Origin: Pyxidicoccus parkwaysis
Lineage (GTDB): Bacteria > Myxococcota > Myxococcia > Myxococcales > Myxococcaceae
Length of the DNA: 64,000 nucleotides
Reading direction: 5' to 3'
Assembly (NCBI RefSeq): GCF_017301735.1
Contig: NZ_CP071090.1
Coordinates: 6,004,001-6,068,000 of the forward strand
The notes under the pieces are model-generated. The model worked only from the letters and a program-made list of their open reading frames with translations, had not been told where the DNA came from and made no database searches. This document shows, piece after piece, positions 18,249-27,803 of this stretch. Position 1 is the stretch's first letter. Every line of letters starts with the position of its first letter. The translations under genes and the position numbers were made by a program.

Positions 18249-18285
18249 GGCCCGAGGGCTCGACTGCGATGCCGCAAAGGCTCCG

Positions 18286-18381
18286 TCTCTTGGTGACGGT
18301 TCCGGGGGAAGACACGCCAGGCCAGAAAAGCATGTTCAGCTCGGTGGAATGAATGGGCCACTTTCATCCATCGCGCTGCGA
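18286..18381 (+). repeat. 96-bp intergenic repeat, copy B (upstream of surE)
   Basis: Partner of 15595-15690, 72% identical without gaps and in the same direction. It starts 37 bp after the TPR gene and ends 102 bp before the surE ATG. Both copies can also be read on the minus strand as a short open stretch sharing AWRVF-RN-H, but no start or ribosome site supports translation. Confidence 0.7.
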
Positions 18382-18483
18382 CGTCACGCGGTTCGTTGCG
18401 TTCCTGAATTGAAGCGTGAACGGGGGACGCGGGCCCAAGGGAGGGCGCCGCGTGTGGCCTCGTTGCGCTCGCACGAGGAACAC

Positions 18484-19458
18484 ATGCACACCCATCGATA
18501 CTTCTCGCTCCTCACCGCGGCAGTGCTCGGGCTGGGCACACAGGCGCAGGCTGAATCCGAGGCCCATGACACGGCGAGGGCACCTGCCCCGGCCCGTCCC
18601 CTGCACATCCTCCTGACGACGGATGACGGCATCAACGGCGCGGGAATGCGCATCCTCCGAGACACACTGTGCGCAGCGGGTCACGAGGTGACGGTGGTGG
18701 CGCCGTCAGCGGACCGCAGTGGCACCAGCGGCGCGCTCACGCTCAACGCGGTGATGCGCACCACGCGCGGGACGTTCCCGTGTGGAGCAGGGACGGGCGC
18801 GTCGTGGGCGGTGACGGGGACGCCTGCGGACTCGGTGTTGTTCGGGCTGTCCGTCGTCTACGGCGCGCAGCGTCCGGACCTGGTGATTTCAGTCATGAAC
18901 TACGGCCAGAACGTGGGGCGCGCGGTGAACCACTCGGGCACCGTGGGCGCGGCGGTGGCGGGAGCCGAGGAAGGTGTTCCATCCATCGCGGTGAGCATCG
19001 GGCTCAACCTCGCGGACGCGGGGACGGGCTTCTCCCAGACGCTGGCGGCAGCGCCGCACGTTGCGACGTACGTGAAGAACCTCGCCGAGCAGCTCCGCGA
19101 CACGGCGGGCCGTGACGGGAGGTTGCTGCCGGACCGCATCGCGCTCAACGTGAACTACCCCGTGGTGTTGAATGAGACAGGCCAGTTCGACGCCTCACAG
19201 GTGGGCGGGCCGAGCGTGACGTTCATCGGCCACGCGGAGGTGGTGCGGCCGACGTACCTGCCCGTGCCGAACACGCCGGACACGTACATCTCACAGGGCC
19301 CCATCTGTGGACTCGCGACAGAGTGCGCTCCGGAGACGGAAGCAGGCGCGGACACCACGGCGCTGGAGCAGGGAGAGATTTCCATGACGCCCATCGCCGT
19401 GGACGGCACGGAGCGTCCGTCGCTGCGACCGCTGCTGAAGGTGCGGCTGCGGAAGTAG
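18484..19458 (+). CDS. surE: Exported SurE-like 5'/3'-nucleotidase
   Basis: A 324-residue SurE-fold phosphatase. The ATG has GAGGAA 4 nt upstream and gives a cleavable signal (TAAVLGLGTQAQA) not found in the usual cytoplasmic SurE. Family motifs are TTDDGINGAGM (acidic metal-binding pair at about 47-48), VVAPSADRSGTSGAL, SVMNYGQNVG (metal-binding Asn) and NHSGTVGAAVAGAEEGVPSI. It should hydrolyse nucleoside monophosphates in the periplasm or outside the cell. An extra segment near the C-terminus holds two Cys. The 235-bp upstream region contains repeat copy B. The gene converges on a DUF2380 lipoprotein with 6 bp between the stops. Confidence 0.88.
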   Translation: MHTHRYFSLLTAAVLGLGTQAQAESEAHDTARAPAPARPLHILLTTDDGINGAGMRILRDTLCAAGHEVTVVAPSADRSGTSGALTLNAVMRTTRGTFPCGAGTGASWAVTGTPADSVLFGLSVVYGAQRPDLVISVMNYGQNVGRAVNHSGTVGAAVAGAEEGVPSIAVSIGLNLADAGTGFSQTLAAAPHVATYVKNLAEQLRDTAGRDGRLLPDRIALNVNYPVVLNETGQFDASQVGGPSVTFIGHAEVVRPTYLPVPNTPDTYISQGPICGLATECAPETEAGADTTALEQGEISMTPIAVDGTERPSLRPLLKVRLRK

Positions 19459-19464
19459 TCGGCG

Positions 19465-20040
19465 TCAGGACCTGTCGATGAGATTGAAGCGGGAGATGAG
19501 CTCGCCAGCGTGCCGGTAGATCTCCTCTGGAGTGGCGAGCTTGTTCTGCACCATGAACGCACGCCAGGCATCGTTCCACGCCCCGCCTCGCCCGCTGCCT
19601 CCGTGAATCCGTCCGTGGAGCTCGCGTGGAATGGGCATGGCGTAGTCATGAATCTTGACGCCCCTGTCCTTGAACCATTCCGCGAGGTCGGCCGTCTGGG
19701 GAAAGATGTGGTGCTTCTCCCAGCGGCCGGGAGTGAGCTGCCGTGAAGGCGGGATGACCCGTTGGGGAGCTCCACCCCAACTGGGGAACACCACGACGGC
19801 GCCCTCGGGCGGGCGCATGGGAGCAAAGCGGGCCGACTCGGCTTCAGAAAGCCTGTCCCCGCAACGGTAGAAGCCACACGCATTGCCCAGGCACAGCAGC
19901 GTGACACACTGGTCATCTTCCGGCGCGCGGCACTCCACCTCCGTTTCCTCCCATGCCTGTTGCATGGGTGGAAGCGCGGTAGAGCAGCCCAGCCAGGACA
20001 CGGCAAACACCAACAGCCCGAGAGCAGAGAAGGTTCGCAT
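19465..20040 (-). CDS. Orphan DUF2380/TIGR02269-type lipoprotein
   Basis: A 191-residue lipoprotein: ATG at 20040, signal MRTFSALGLLVFAVSW, lipobox ending at Cys19. After a Cys-rich spacer comes the core HHIFPQ (H110, H111), WFKDRG, IHDYAMPIPRELH, IHGGSGRGGAWN and a final helix. TIGR02269/DUF2380 is a Myxococcus-expanded lipoprotein family, and the His-rich core looks like an HNH-type nuclease fold; I infer relation to Sit lipoprotein toxins. The same layout (HH-x-x-PQ, WF-x-x-RG, IHGG, WN) recurs in the larger lipoprotein at 61241-62779. No immunity-like gene is adjacent: the gene upstream is a giant kinase and surE converges from the other side. Confidence 0.7.
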   Translation of the reverse strand: MRTFSALGLLVFAVSWLGCSTALPPMQQAWEETEVECRAPEDDQCVTLLCLGNACGFYRCGDRLSEAESARFAPMRPPEGAVVVFPSWGGAPQRVIPPSRQLTPGRWEKHHIFPQTADLAEWFKDRGVKIHDYAMPIPRELHGRIHGGSGRGGAWNDAWRAFMVQNKLATPEEIYRHAGELISRFNLIDRS

Positions 20041-20077
20041 GGAATGCACACCCTGCCATCCGGCTACGCAATGGGAA

Positions 20078-23000
20078 TCATCCCCTGGGATGATGGACAG
20101 CAGCGAGACCGCCGTCTGCCTTTACCTCGCGAAGCGGCAGCTCCACGATGAACGTCGCCCCACCGCCTGGAGTGTCCTCCACGGAGATGGTGCCACCGTG
20201 CATCTCCACGATGACCCGCGCCGTCCACAGTCCCAATCCCAGTCCACTGTGATGCCGCGTGGACACGGCCCGCTCGAACCGCTCGAAGATGCGCGCACGG
20301 TCCTCGGGCCGGATGCCCATTCCATGGTCCACGACGCCCAACCGCGCCGTGTCACCCTGACGCCCGAGATGCACCTCCACCGCCCTCCCCTGCCCGTACG
20401 TCGCCGCGTTCTGCAGGAGGTTCGTCAACACCTGTCCCAGCCGCGCCGGGTCGACATTGCTCAACAGTCCGCGCTCCGCATGTACCTCCAGCGGTGTCCC
20501 CGCGCGCTTCAACTCGTCACGCACGTGGGCCACCGTGTCCATCACCAGCGCCCCCAGGTCCGTCTCGCCCAGTGACAACTGGAACCGGCCCGTGGTGATG
20601 AGCGTCACGTCGAGCATCCGCTCCAACACCACATGCAGCCGCCGCACCTGACGCCCGGCCGCCATCACCTTCTCATGGACGTGCGCGCGCGACTCCGCGT
20701 CGAGCCCCTTGTCGATGAGCTCCAGGTTCAAACGAAACGCGGCCAGCGGCGTCTTCAACTCGTGGCTCGCGGCGGAGAGGAACTCATCTCGCGCCCGCAC
20801 CGCCTCGCGCAGGGACGTCTCCAGCGCCTCGTGCGCCGCCACCTCCTGCCGCACCCGCGCCAATTCCAGCGCGGACCGCACCCGCGCCCGCAGCTCCCTC
20901 GCGCTGAAGGGCTTCACCAGATAGTCGTCCGCCCCCGCATCCAGCCCCTCCACCGTCGCGTCCTCACCCACGCGCGCCGACAACAGGATGATGGGCAGCG
21001 TCCGCGTGCGCGCATCCGCCCGCAGTTCACGCACCAGCGCCAGTCCATCCAGCCCCGGCATCATCACATCTGACAAGATGAGGTCCGGCCGCCACTCACG
21101 CGCCCGAGCCAGCGCCGCGCTCCCATCCCCCACCGCCTCCACCCGCGAGCCGTCCTGACGCAGCAGCCCGGTGACGTACTCGCGCAGGTCCGCGTTGTCG
21201 TCCGCCACCAGGATGCGAGCCCCCGTGAGCACCGAGCTCTCGTCAGGCGGAATGTCGAGAGCCACCGGCGCCCCGGCCGTCTCCCCGGTGGGGAGGGACC
21301 AGCGCCGCGCCTCCTCGACGAAGGGCGCCGCCTCCGAGGCCACGGGCAACAACACCACCGGGTCCACACGCTGCGCCTGCGACACCGGGAGCCGCACCGT
21401 GAAGGTACTGCCCTCGCCCATCCGGCTCGCCACCGACACCGTGCCGCCGTGCAGCTTCACCAATTCACGCACCAGGGACAGGCCGATGCCCGTGCCCTCG
21501 TGGCTGCGGCCTCGCGTGGCCCGCACCCGGAAGAAGCGGTCGAAGAGGTGCGGGAGCGCCTCCTCGGGAATGCCCACGCCGGTGTCCTTCACCGAGAGCA
21601 CTGCGCCGCCGTCCTCCCTGCGCAGCGACACGTGAATCTCTCCCTGGTGCGTGTACTTCACCGCGTTGGAGAGCAGGTTGAAGACAACCTTCTCCCACAT
21701 CTCGGGGTCCACCGGCACGGGCGTGGGCAGCGGCGGGCAATCCACCTTCAGTCGCAGCCCCGCGTGCTCCGCGGCCGGAAGGAAGGCGCTCGCGAGGCTC
21801 GAGGTGAAGGCCGCCAGGTCCGTGGGGACGAGCGCCGCCTGCACGCGCCCCGCCTCCAGGCGCGAGAAGTCGAGCAGGCTGTTCACCATCCTCGACAGGC
21901 GCAAGACGTTGCGCCACATCATCTCCAGCCGCTCGCCCGTGAGCGGCTTCGACGCATCCGCGCGCGCATCCTCCACCGGGCCCAGCAGCAGCGTCAGCGG
22001 CGTGCGGAACTCGTGGCTCAGGTTGGAGAAGAACGCCGTCTTCGCCCGGTCCAGTTCCGCCAACGCCGAAGCCCTGCGGCGCTCGTCCTCGTACGCCGTC
22101 GCGTTGGCGATGGCGCCCGTCACGTGCTCGCTCACCAATTCGAAGAAGGCGCGGTACCGCTCGTCCAGCGCCCGCCGGGGACTGACGCCCGCCACCAGGA
22201 AGCCGTGGGCCTTGTCCGTGCCCGCCTTCACCAGCGGCAGCACCACGGCCGTGTGCGCGGGCTCGGGACACGTGCCGCCCGGCAGCGCACCGAAGCGCGA
22301 CAGCACGTCCGTCACCACCTCCAACTGGCGCGTCCGCAGCGCCCGCGCGAGCGGCCATCCAGACACGTCGCCGGGCTCGCGCAGGCCCACCTCGGTGGGC
22401 GCACCGGACTGCCCCGGTGACAGTCCCGCGCACGCGGTGAGCCGCGCGCACCGCCCGTCCTGCTCGTTGAGGTACAGCAGCGCGAATGGCAGGTCCGTGG
22501 GGTTCTTCGAGCAGATGGCCGCGGCCACCTCGAGCGCCCCGTCCACCGTCCTCGCATCGGACACCTGCCGGGCCAGCGCGCGCAGCGAGGCGAGCCGCCG
22601 CTCTCCCTCCACGCGCTCCGTCGTCTCGGTCACCACCGCCAGGACGCCGCCGACGCCGCCGGACTCGTCGCGGATGGGGCTGAATGCAATCGTGAACCAG
22701 GCGTTCTCCAGGTAGCCACGCCGGTCCACCGGGATGAGCAGGTCCTCCAGGCCGACGGACTCGCCCCGCAGCGCCCGCTCGAACAGGGGCCCGACGACGG
22801 GCCACGACTCGGGAATGATGTCCCGCGCCGGAGCGCCCAGGGCGGCCGGGTGCTTGTTGCCGAACATGGGCCGGTAGTGGTCGTTGTAGAAGAAGCGGAG
22901 CTCGGGCCCCCAGGCGACCACCATCGGGAACGTCGACGGCAGCATCATGCTGATGGCCGTCCGCAGACTCTGGGGCCAGGAGGAGACGGGGCCCGGCGCC

Positions 23001-26000
23001 GTCGCGCCCCAGTCGGTGGAGCGCATCATCTCCCCCACCTCGCCGCCGCCCACCAGGAACTCCTCACCCGTCACGCCAGGAACGCTCGCGGTGGCCGCGC
23101 GCCGTTGCGGTGCCGACTCCGGCATCGCCATCACCGGAAGGGTGAAGGAGAACCGGCTCCCCTGCCCCGGCGTGCTCTCCACCCGGATGTGTCCACCGTG
23201 GGCCTCGATGATGCCCTGGGCAATCGGCAGGCCCAGGCCATGGCCCTCGCGTCCCTTCTGCGTCGTGTGCCAGTGACGCTCGAAGACGCGGGGCAGCAAA
23301 TCGGAGGGAATGCCCGCGCCGCTGTCCTCCACCGTGAAGCACACGCCACCGTCGCCCTCGGCGTGGACCCGCAGCGTCACACGGCCCCCTTCGGGGGTGA
23401 ACTTGAAGGCGTTGGCCAGGAGGTTCGAGAGCGCCTGGAAGACGCGCTCCCTGTCGCAGGGCAACAGCGGCAGCCCGGGCGCGGCGACGGTGGTGAAGGT
23501 GAGCCGCTTCTCGTGGGCCAACGACTCGAAGGCCTCGCGGACGTCGCGCACCACGTCCTCGGGTGCGTGCGGCTGCCGGTCCAGCGACAGCGTCCCCGAG
23601 TCGATGCTCGCCAGGTCCAGCAGGTCGCCGATGAGCCGGCGCATGCGTCCCGCCGCGCGCCGGATGGTGGTGGCATGCCGGCGCGCGGTGGAGTCGCGAC
23701 CGTCGCTGCTGAGCGTGCGCTCCAGCAACTCCACCGCCGTGAAGACAGACGTGAGGGGCGTGCGCAGGTCGTGGCTGACAACGGCGAGCATTTCCTCGCG
23801 CGAGTGCGTGGCGTGCTCCGCCTCGCGCAGCAGCCGCGTGGCCTCGGTCGCGTGGGCGCGCTCCGCGGCGAGCGCCTCCTGTCGCTGGCGGGCCAGGGTG
23901 AGCTGTCCGTTGACGCGGGCGAGCAGCTCGTTCGCGGAGAAGGGCTTGACGAGGTAGTCGTCCGCGCCGGCCTTCAGCGCGTCCACCGTGGCCTCCTCGC
24001 CGGCCCGCGCGGACAGGAGCACCACCGGCGTGGTGCGGATGCGCTCGTCCGCGCGCAGCTCGCGCAACAGGCCCAGCCCGTCGAGCCGGGGCATCATCAC
24101 ATCGGCGAGCACCAGGTCCGGAGGACGCGCACGCGCCGCGGCCAATGCCTGCACGCCGTCCCCCACCGCCTCCACGTGCCAGTGCGCGGACAGCAACCGC
24201 ACGAGGTAGCCACGCATGTCCGCGTTGTCGTCCGCGACGAGGATGCGCGCGCCCGTCTGGAGCGCGGAGGGCACCCCGGCCCCGGACACACCGTCCGGAA
24301 CCGGTGCCGACGCGGGGACCTGGCTCCACTGCGCGGCCTCCACGAGGAAGGCCGCCGCCCCCGTGGAGACGAAGGGCCGTGCGTCTTCCAATGGCTCGCC
24401 CGTGGGCAGGTGCGCGGTGCCCGAGGGCAGCGTCACCGTGAAGGTGGAGCCCTGCCCCAGCGTGCTGCGCACCCCCACAGTGCCGCCGTGCAGCTTCGCC
24501 AACTCCTGCACCAGCGCGAGGCCGATGCCGCTGCCCTCGTGGCTGCGGCCCAGCGCGCCCTGCACGCGGTGGAAGCGCTCGAAGACGCGCGGCAGCTCGT
24601 CGGGAGGGATGCCGGTGCCGGTGTCCTGCACGGCCAACTCCACGCGGTCTCCCAGCCACCGCAGGGACACGCGGACCATGCCCTCCAGCGTGTGCTTGAA
24701 GGCATTGGAGAGGAGGTTGAGGACAATCTTCTCCCACGCGGACGGGTCCACATGGACGCGCTCCGGCAGCGGCGGGCAGTCCACGATGAACTCCAGCCCG
24801 GCGACCTCCATGGCCGAGCGGAAGGAGCTGGCCAGGTCCGCGGTGAGCACGGACAGGTCCGTCGGCGCGAAGTGGGCCTGGGCCCGTCCGGCCTCGATTC
24901 GCGCGAAGTCCAGCAGGCTGTTGACCAGCTTCTGCAAGCGCAGCCCGTTGCGGCGGACCAACTCCATGCGCTCGCGCTGCGGCGCGGGCAGCGGATGGCG
25001 CGAGTCCTCCAGCGCATCCTCGAGCGGCCCCAGCATCAGCGTGAGGGGCGTGCGGAACTCGTGTGAGACATTGCTGAAGAAGAGCGTCTTCGCGCGGTCC
25101 GCCTCGGCGAGGGCCTCGGCGCGCTGGCGCTCCTCCTGCCAGGCGCGCGCATTGGCGATGGCCGTCACCACCTGGTCGGCCGCGAGCCGGAAGAAGCCCA
25201 GGTAGCGCTCGTCCAGCTCGCGCCGGGGGTTGGCACCACACACGAGGAAGCCGTCCACATGGGGCTGTCCCGGGCGCGACAGCGCAAGGCAGACAGCCGA
25301 GTGCGGCGCGAGGCGCTGTCCCGGCTCCGGCGGTGGCGCGAGCCCGCGGACGATGACGGCCTGCCCGGTGCGCACCACCTCGCCGAACGGCCAGGGCCCG
25401 CCGGAGCACGGCCCGTCCTCCGTCAGCGGGACACGCTCGGGAGCACCCGGGTCGTCACCCGACACGGCCACCAGCCGGGCCTCCTCGCCGCCCTTCTCCG
25501 CGAGGAACACCCGGCAGAACGGCACGTCCTCGGCGTTGCCGCCCAGGATGCGCGCGGCCACCGAGCAGGCCTCCTCGGCGGACCGCGTCTCCGTGAGCGC
25601 ATTGCCCAGGTCCCTCAGCGTCCGGAGCTGGCGCTCGTCCTGGACCTGCGCCGTGGTCTCCTGGCACGTCACCAGGACGCCGCCCACCTGGCCCGTCTCA
25701 TCGGGCACGGGGCTGTAGGAGAAGGTGAAGTACGTCTCCTCCAGGTAGCCCTTGCGCTGCATGGGCAGCAGCAGGTGCTCGTTCCAGGTGGCCGACCCGC
25801 CCTCGCGGATGAGGTTCGCCTGAGGGCCGATGATGTGCCAGATCTCCGCCCAGACCTCCGCCCCGGGCGCGCCCAGCGAGCGGGGGTGCTTGTCCCCGAG
25901 GATGGGGCGGTAGGCGTCGTTGTAGAGCTGGATGAGCTCCTCGCCCCACCAGAGGAGCATGGGGAAGCGGCTGCCGAGCACCAGTCCCAACGCGGTGCGC

Positions 26001-26119
26001 AGGCTGGAGGGCCACGTCTCCACCGGCCCCAGCGCGGTGCGGGACCAGTCGACGGAGCGCATCAGCGTCCCCATCTCGCCGCCGACCGCGAAGATGTCCT
26101 GGACCGAGTCGTTCTTCAT
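20078..26119 (-). CDS. Giant hybrid histidine kinase: two tandem PAS-GAF-HK-REC-HK units
   Basis: About 2,013 residues, no transmembrane helix. Unit 1 (about 1-1000) has a PAS-like domain (SVDWSRTALGPVETWP), GAF, HisKA with His at about 353 plus ATPase, receiver with Asp at about 673, then a second kinase with His at about 783 plus ATPase. Unit 2 (about 1015-2013) repeats the same order: STDWGATAPGPVSSWP, GAF, His about 1369, receiver Asp about 1684, last kinase His about 1786. All four ATPases keep G1/G2 glycine motifs, the two receivers end DDYLVKPFSA. Start chosen at ATG 26119, where the family-typical sequence begins; an in-frame ATG at 26203 lacks a ribosome site. Input and partner are unknown. 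The 232 bp to the divergent amidase show nothing distinctive. Confidence 0.9.
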   Translation of the reverse strand: MKNDSVQDIFAVGGEMGTLMRSVDWSRTALGPVETWPSSLRTALGLVLGSRFPMLLWWGEELIQLYNDAYRPILGDKHPRSLGAPGAEVWAEIWHIIGPQANLIREGGSATWNEHLLLPMQRKGYLEETYFTFSYSPVPDETGQVGGVLVTCQETTAQVQDERQLRTLRDLGNALTETRSAEEACSVAARILGGNAEDVPFCRVFLAEKGGEEARLVAVSGDDPGAPERVPLTEDGPCSGGPWPFGEVVRTGQAVIVRGLAPPPEPGQRLAPHSAVCLALSRPGQPHVDGFLVCGANPRRELDERYLGFFRLAADQVVTAIANARAWQEERQRAEALAEADRAKTLFFSNVSHEFRTPLTLMLGPLEDALEDSRHPLPAPQRERMELVRRNGLRLQKLVNSLLDFARIEAGRAQAHFAPTDLSVLTADLASSFRSAMEVAGLEFIVDCPPLPERVHVDPSAWEKIVLNLLSNAFKHTLEGMVRVSLRWLGDRVELAVQDTGTGIPPDELPRVFERFHRVQGALGRSHEGSGIGLALVQELAKLHGGTVGVRSTLGQGSTFTVTLPSGTAHLPTGEPLEDARPFVSTGAAAFLVEAAQWSQVPASAPVPDGVSGAGVPSALQTGARILVADDNADMRGYLVRLLSAHWHVEAVGDGVQALAAARARPPDLVLADVMMPRLDGLGLLRELRADERIRTTPVVLLSARAGEEATVDALKAGADDYLVKPFSANELLARVNGQLTLARQRQEALAAERAHATEATRLLREAEHATHSREEMLAVVSHDLRTPLTSVFTAVELLERTLSSDGRDSTARRHATTIRRAAGRMRRLIGDLLDLASIDSGTLSLDRQPHAPEDVVRDVREAFESLAHEKRLTFTTVAAPGLPLLPCDRERVFQALSNLLANAFKFTPEGGRVTLRVHAEGDGGVCFTVEDSGAGIPSDLLPRVFERHWHTTQKGREGHGLGLPIAQGIIEAHGGHIRVESTPGQGSRFSFTLPVMAMPESAPQRRAATASVPGVTGEEFLVGGGEVGEMMRSTDWGATAPGPVSSWPQSLRTAISMMLPSTFPMVVAWGPELRFFYNDHYRPMFGNKHPAALGAPARDIIPESWPVVGPLFERALRGESVGLEDLLIPVDRRGYLENAWFTIAFSPIRDESGGVGGVLAVVTETTERVEGERRLASLRALARQVSDARTVDGALEVAAAICSKNPTDLPFALLYLNEQDGRCARLTACAGLSPGQSGAPTEVGLREPGDVSGWPLARALRTRQLEVVTDVLSRFGALPGGTCPEPAHTAVVLPLVKAGTDKAHGFLVAGVSPRRALDERYRAFFELVSEHVTGAIANATAYEDERRRASALAELDRAKTAFFSNLSHEFRTPLTLLLGPVEDARADASKPLTGERLEMMWRNVLRLSRMVNSLLDFSRLEAGRVQAALVPTDLAAFTSSLASAFLPAAEHAGLRLKVDCPPLPTPVPVDPEMWEKVVFNLLSNAVKYTHQGEIHVSLRREDGGAVLSVKDTGVGIPEEALPHLFDRFFRVRATRGRSHEGTGIGLSLVRELVKLHGGTVSVASRMGEGSTFTVRLPVSQAQRVDPVVLLPVASEAAPFVEEARRWSLPTGETAGAPVALDIPPDESSVLTGARILVADDNADLREYVTGLLRQDGSRVEAVGDGSAALARAREWRPDLILSDVMMPGLDGLALVRELRADARTRTLPIILLSARVGEDATVEGLDAGADDYLVKPFSARELRARVRSALELARVRQEVAAHEALETSLREAVRARDEFLSAASHELKTPLAAFRLNLELIDKGLDAESRAHVHEKVMAAGRQVRRLHVVLERMLDVTLITTGRFQLSLGETDLGALVMDTVAHVRDELKRAGTPLEVHAERGLLSNVDPARLGQVLTNLLQNAATYGQGRAVEVHLGRQGDTARLGVVDHGMGIRPEDRARIFERFERAVSTRHHSGLGLGLWTARVIVEMHGGTISVEDTPGGGATFIVELPLREVKADGGLAAVHHPRG

Positions 26120-26351
26120 GGGCCCCGGCGTGCTCCTGGTCGCGTTGGGATGAGGTGCGGGGACTCTCGTCCTAACAACGCGGAGGGCGCGGCTGGTCGG
26201 CATTCGCCATGCCCCGCGCCCAACGGTGCACTGGCTGACGGCTCGGGCGCCGTGAGGCCAGCCAGGGGCCCCGGCCCATGTCCCCTGGCACCAGGAGTAT
26301 CCTCCCGCTCACGCACCGGACCGCCTCCTCCCCCCGGCGCGTCGAGGACAC

Positions 26352-27794
26352 ATGCACCTGGACGACTACTGCCGTTTTGACGCGGTGGGCCTTGCAGAGC
26401 TGGTCCGCCGCAAGGAAGTGACACCCGAGGAGTTGTTGCAGGCCACGCTGGCTGCGATTGCGCGAGTCAATCCGCGCATCAACGCCGTCATCGACGTGCG
26501 CGAGGCCGACGCGCGCAACACGTTGAAGCAGGGCCCGCCCGAGGGCGCGTTCCGTGGAGTGCCCTTCCTGGTGAAGGACCTGGTGCTCCACACGGGAGGC
26601 ATGCCCACGGACCTGGGCAGCCGGCTGGGCAAGGGCATGGTCTTCCCACAGGACACCGCGCTGGCGGCGCGCTTCAAGCGGGCCGGACTGGTGACGGTGG
26701 GCCGCACCAACACGCCCGAGTTCGGCAACAACGCCACCACCGAGCCCGTGCTCCACGGGCCCACGCGCAACCCGTGGGACTTGGAGCGCAGCTCGGGTGG
26801 CTCCAGCGGCGGCTCCGCGGCGGCGGTGGCGGCGGGCATCGTCCCGGTAGCGCATGGCAATGACGGCGGTGGCTCGCTGCGCATTCCCTCGGCGCTGTGC
26901 GGCCTCTTCGGGATGAAGCCCACGCGCGGCCGAATCTCCCTGGCGCCGGACATGGGCGAGGCGCTCAACGGCATGGGCATCGAGCACGTCATCTCGCGCA
27001 CCGTGCGGGACAGCGCGGCGATGATGGATGCCACGTGCGGCCCCGAGGCGGGCGACCCGTACTACGCGCCTCCGCCGGAGCGGCCGTTCCTCGACGAGCT
27101 GAAACACAAGCCACGCAAGCTGCGCATCGCGCTGTCACGCACGGCCGTTTCAGGCGTGCCGGTGAGCGCCGACTGCATCGCCGCCGTCGAGGATGCCGCG
27201 CGGCTGTGTACGGAGTTGGGCCATGAGGTCGTCGAGGCGGGCTTCACCTATGACGACCGGATGTTGAACTCCGCGATGACGACGGTGTGGGCGGGGGCCC
27301 TGGCTGGCTGGGCCCAGGCGCTGAGCGCGGGGCTGGGACGTCCGATGGGACCGGAGACGCTGGAGACCACCACGCTGGAGGTGGCGCGGTACGGGGCGGC
27401 ACTCAAGGCGTCGGACCTCCAGATGGCGGTGATGACCTTCAACCAGGTGTCTCGCACGGTGGGCGCGTTCTTCCAGGCGTACGACATGCTGCTGACGCCC
27501 ACGGTCGCGGTGCCGCCGTACAAGCTCGGCGTGCTGAACACGATGGAGCCGAGGGCGCCCGAGGACTGGTACGCGCATGTCTTCAGCCTGTGCCCGTTCA
27601 CCGCGGTGTTCAACGTCACCGGCCAGCCGGCGATGTCCGTGCCGTTGCATTGGAACAAGGACGGCCTGCCAATTGGCGTGCAGTTCGCCGGACGCTACGC
27701 GGATGAGGCGACGCTGTTCCGCCTGGCCGCGCAGTTGGAGGAGGCCCGCCCGTGGGCGGGGCGCAGGCCTCCGGTGCATGCCACGGCGGCCTGA
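26352..27794 (+). CDS. Amidase-signature family amidase
   Basis: A 480-residue enzyme of the amidase-signature family, which hydrolyses amide bonds with a Ser-cisSer-Lys triad. The Lys is in PFLVKDL (K75), the cis-Ser in [17 protein letters not shown] (about 151), and the nucleophile in [10 protein letters not shown] (about 175). The rest, such as [13 protein letters not shown] and the C-terminal [11 protein letters not shown] and [13 protein letters not shown], is normal and full length. The ATG follows GAGGA 3 nt upstream. No GatB or GatC lies nearby, so a catabolic or xenobiotic amidase is likelier than GatA. It converges with the beta-lactamase-like gene 9 bp away. Substrate unknown. Confidence 0.92.
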   Translation: MHLDDYCRFDAVGLAELVRRKEVTPEELLQATLAAIARVNPRINAVIDVREADARNTLKQGPPEGAFRGVPFLVKDLVLHTGGMPTDLGSRLGKGMVFPQDTALAARFKRAGLVTVGRTNTPEFGNNATTEPVLHGPTRNPWDLERSSGGSSGGSAAAVAAGIVPVAHGNDGGGSLRIPSALCGLFGMKPTRGRISLAPDMGEALNGMGIEHVISRTVRDSAAMMDATCGPEAGDPYYAPPPERPFLDELKHKPRKLRIALSRTAVSGVPVSADCIAAVEDAARLCTELGHEVVEAGFTYDDRMLNSAMTTVWAGALAGWAQALSAGLGRPMGPETLETTTLEVARYGAALKASDLQMAVMTFNQVSRTVGAFFQAYDMLLTPTVAVPPYKLGVLNTMEPRAPEDWYAHVFSLCPFTAVFNVTGQPAMSVPLHWNKDGLPIGVQFAGRYADEATLFRLAAQLEEARPWAGRRPPVHATAA

Positions 27795-27803
27795 GCGGAG
27801 ACA

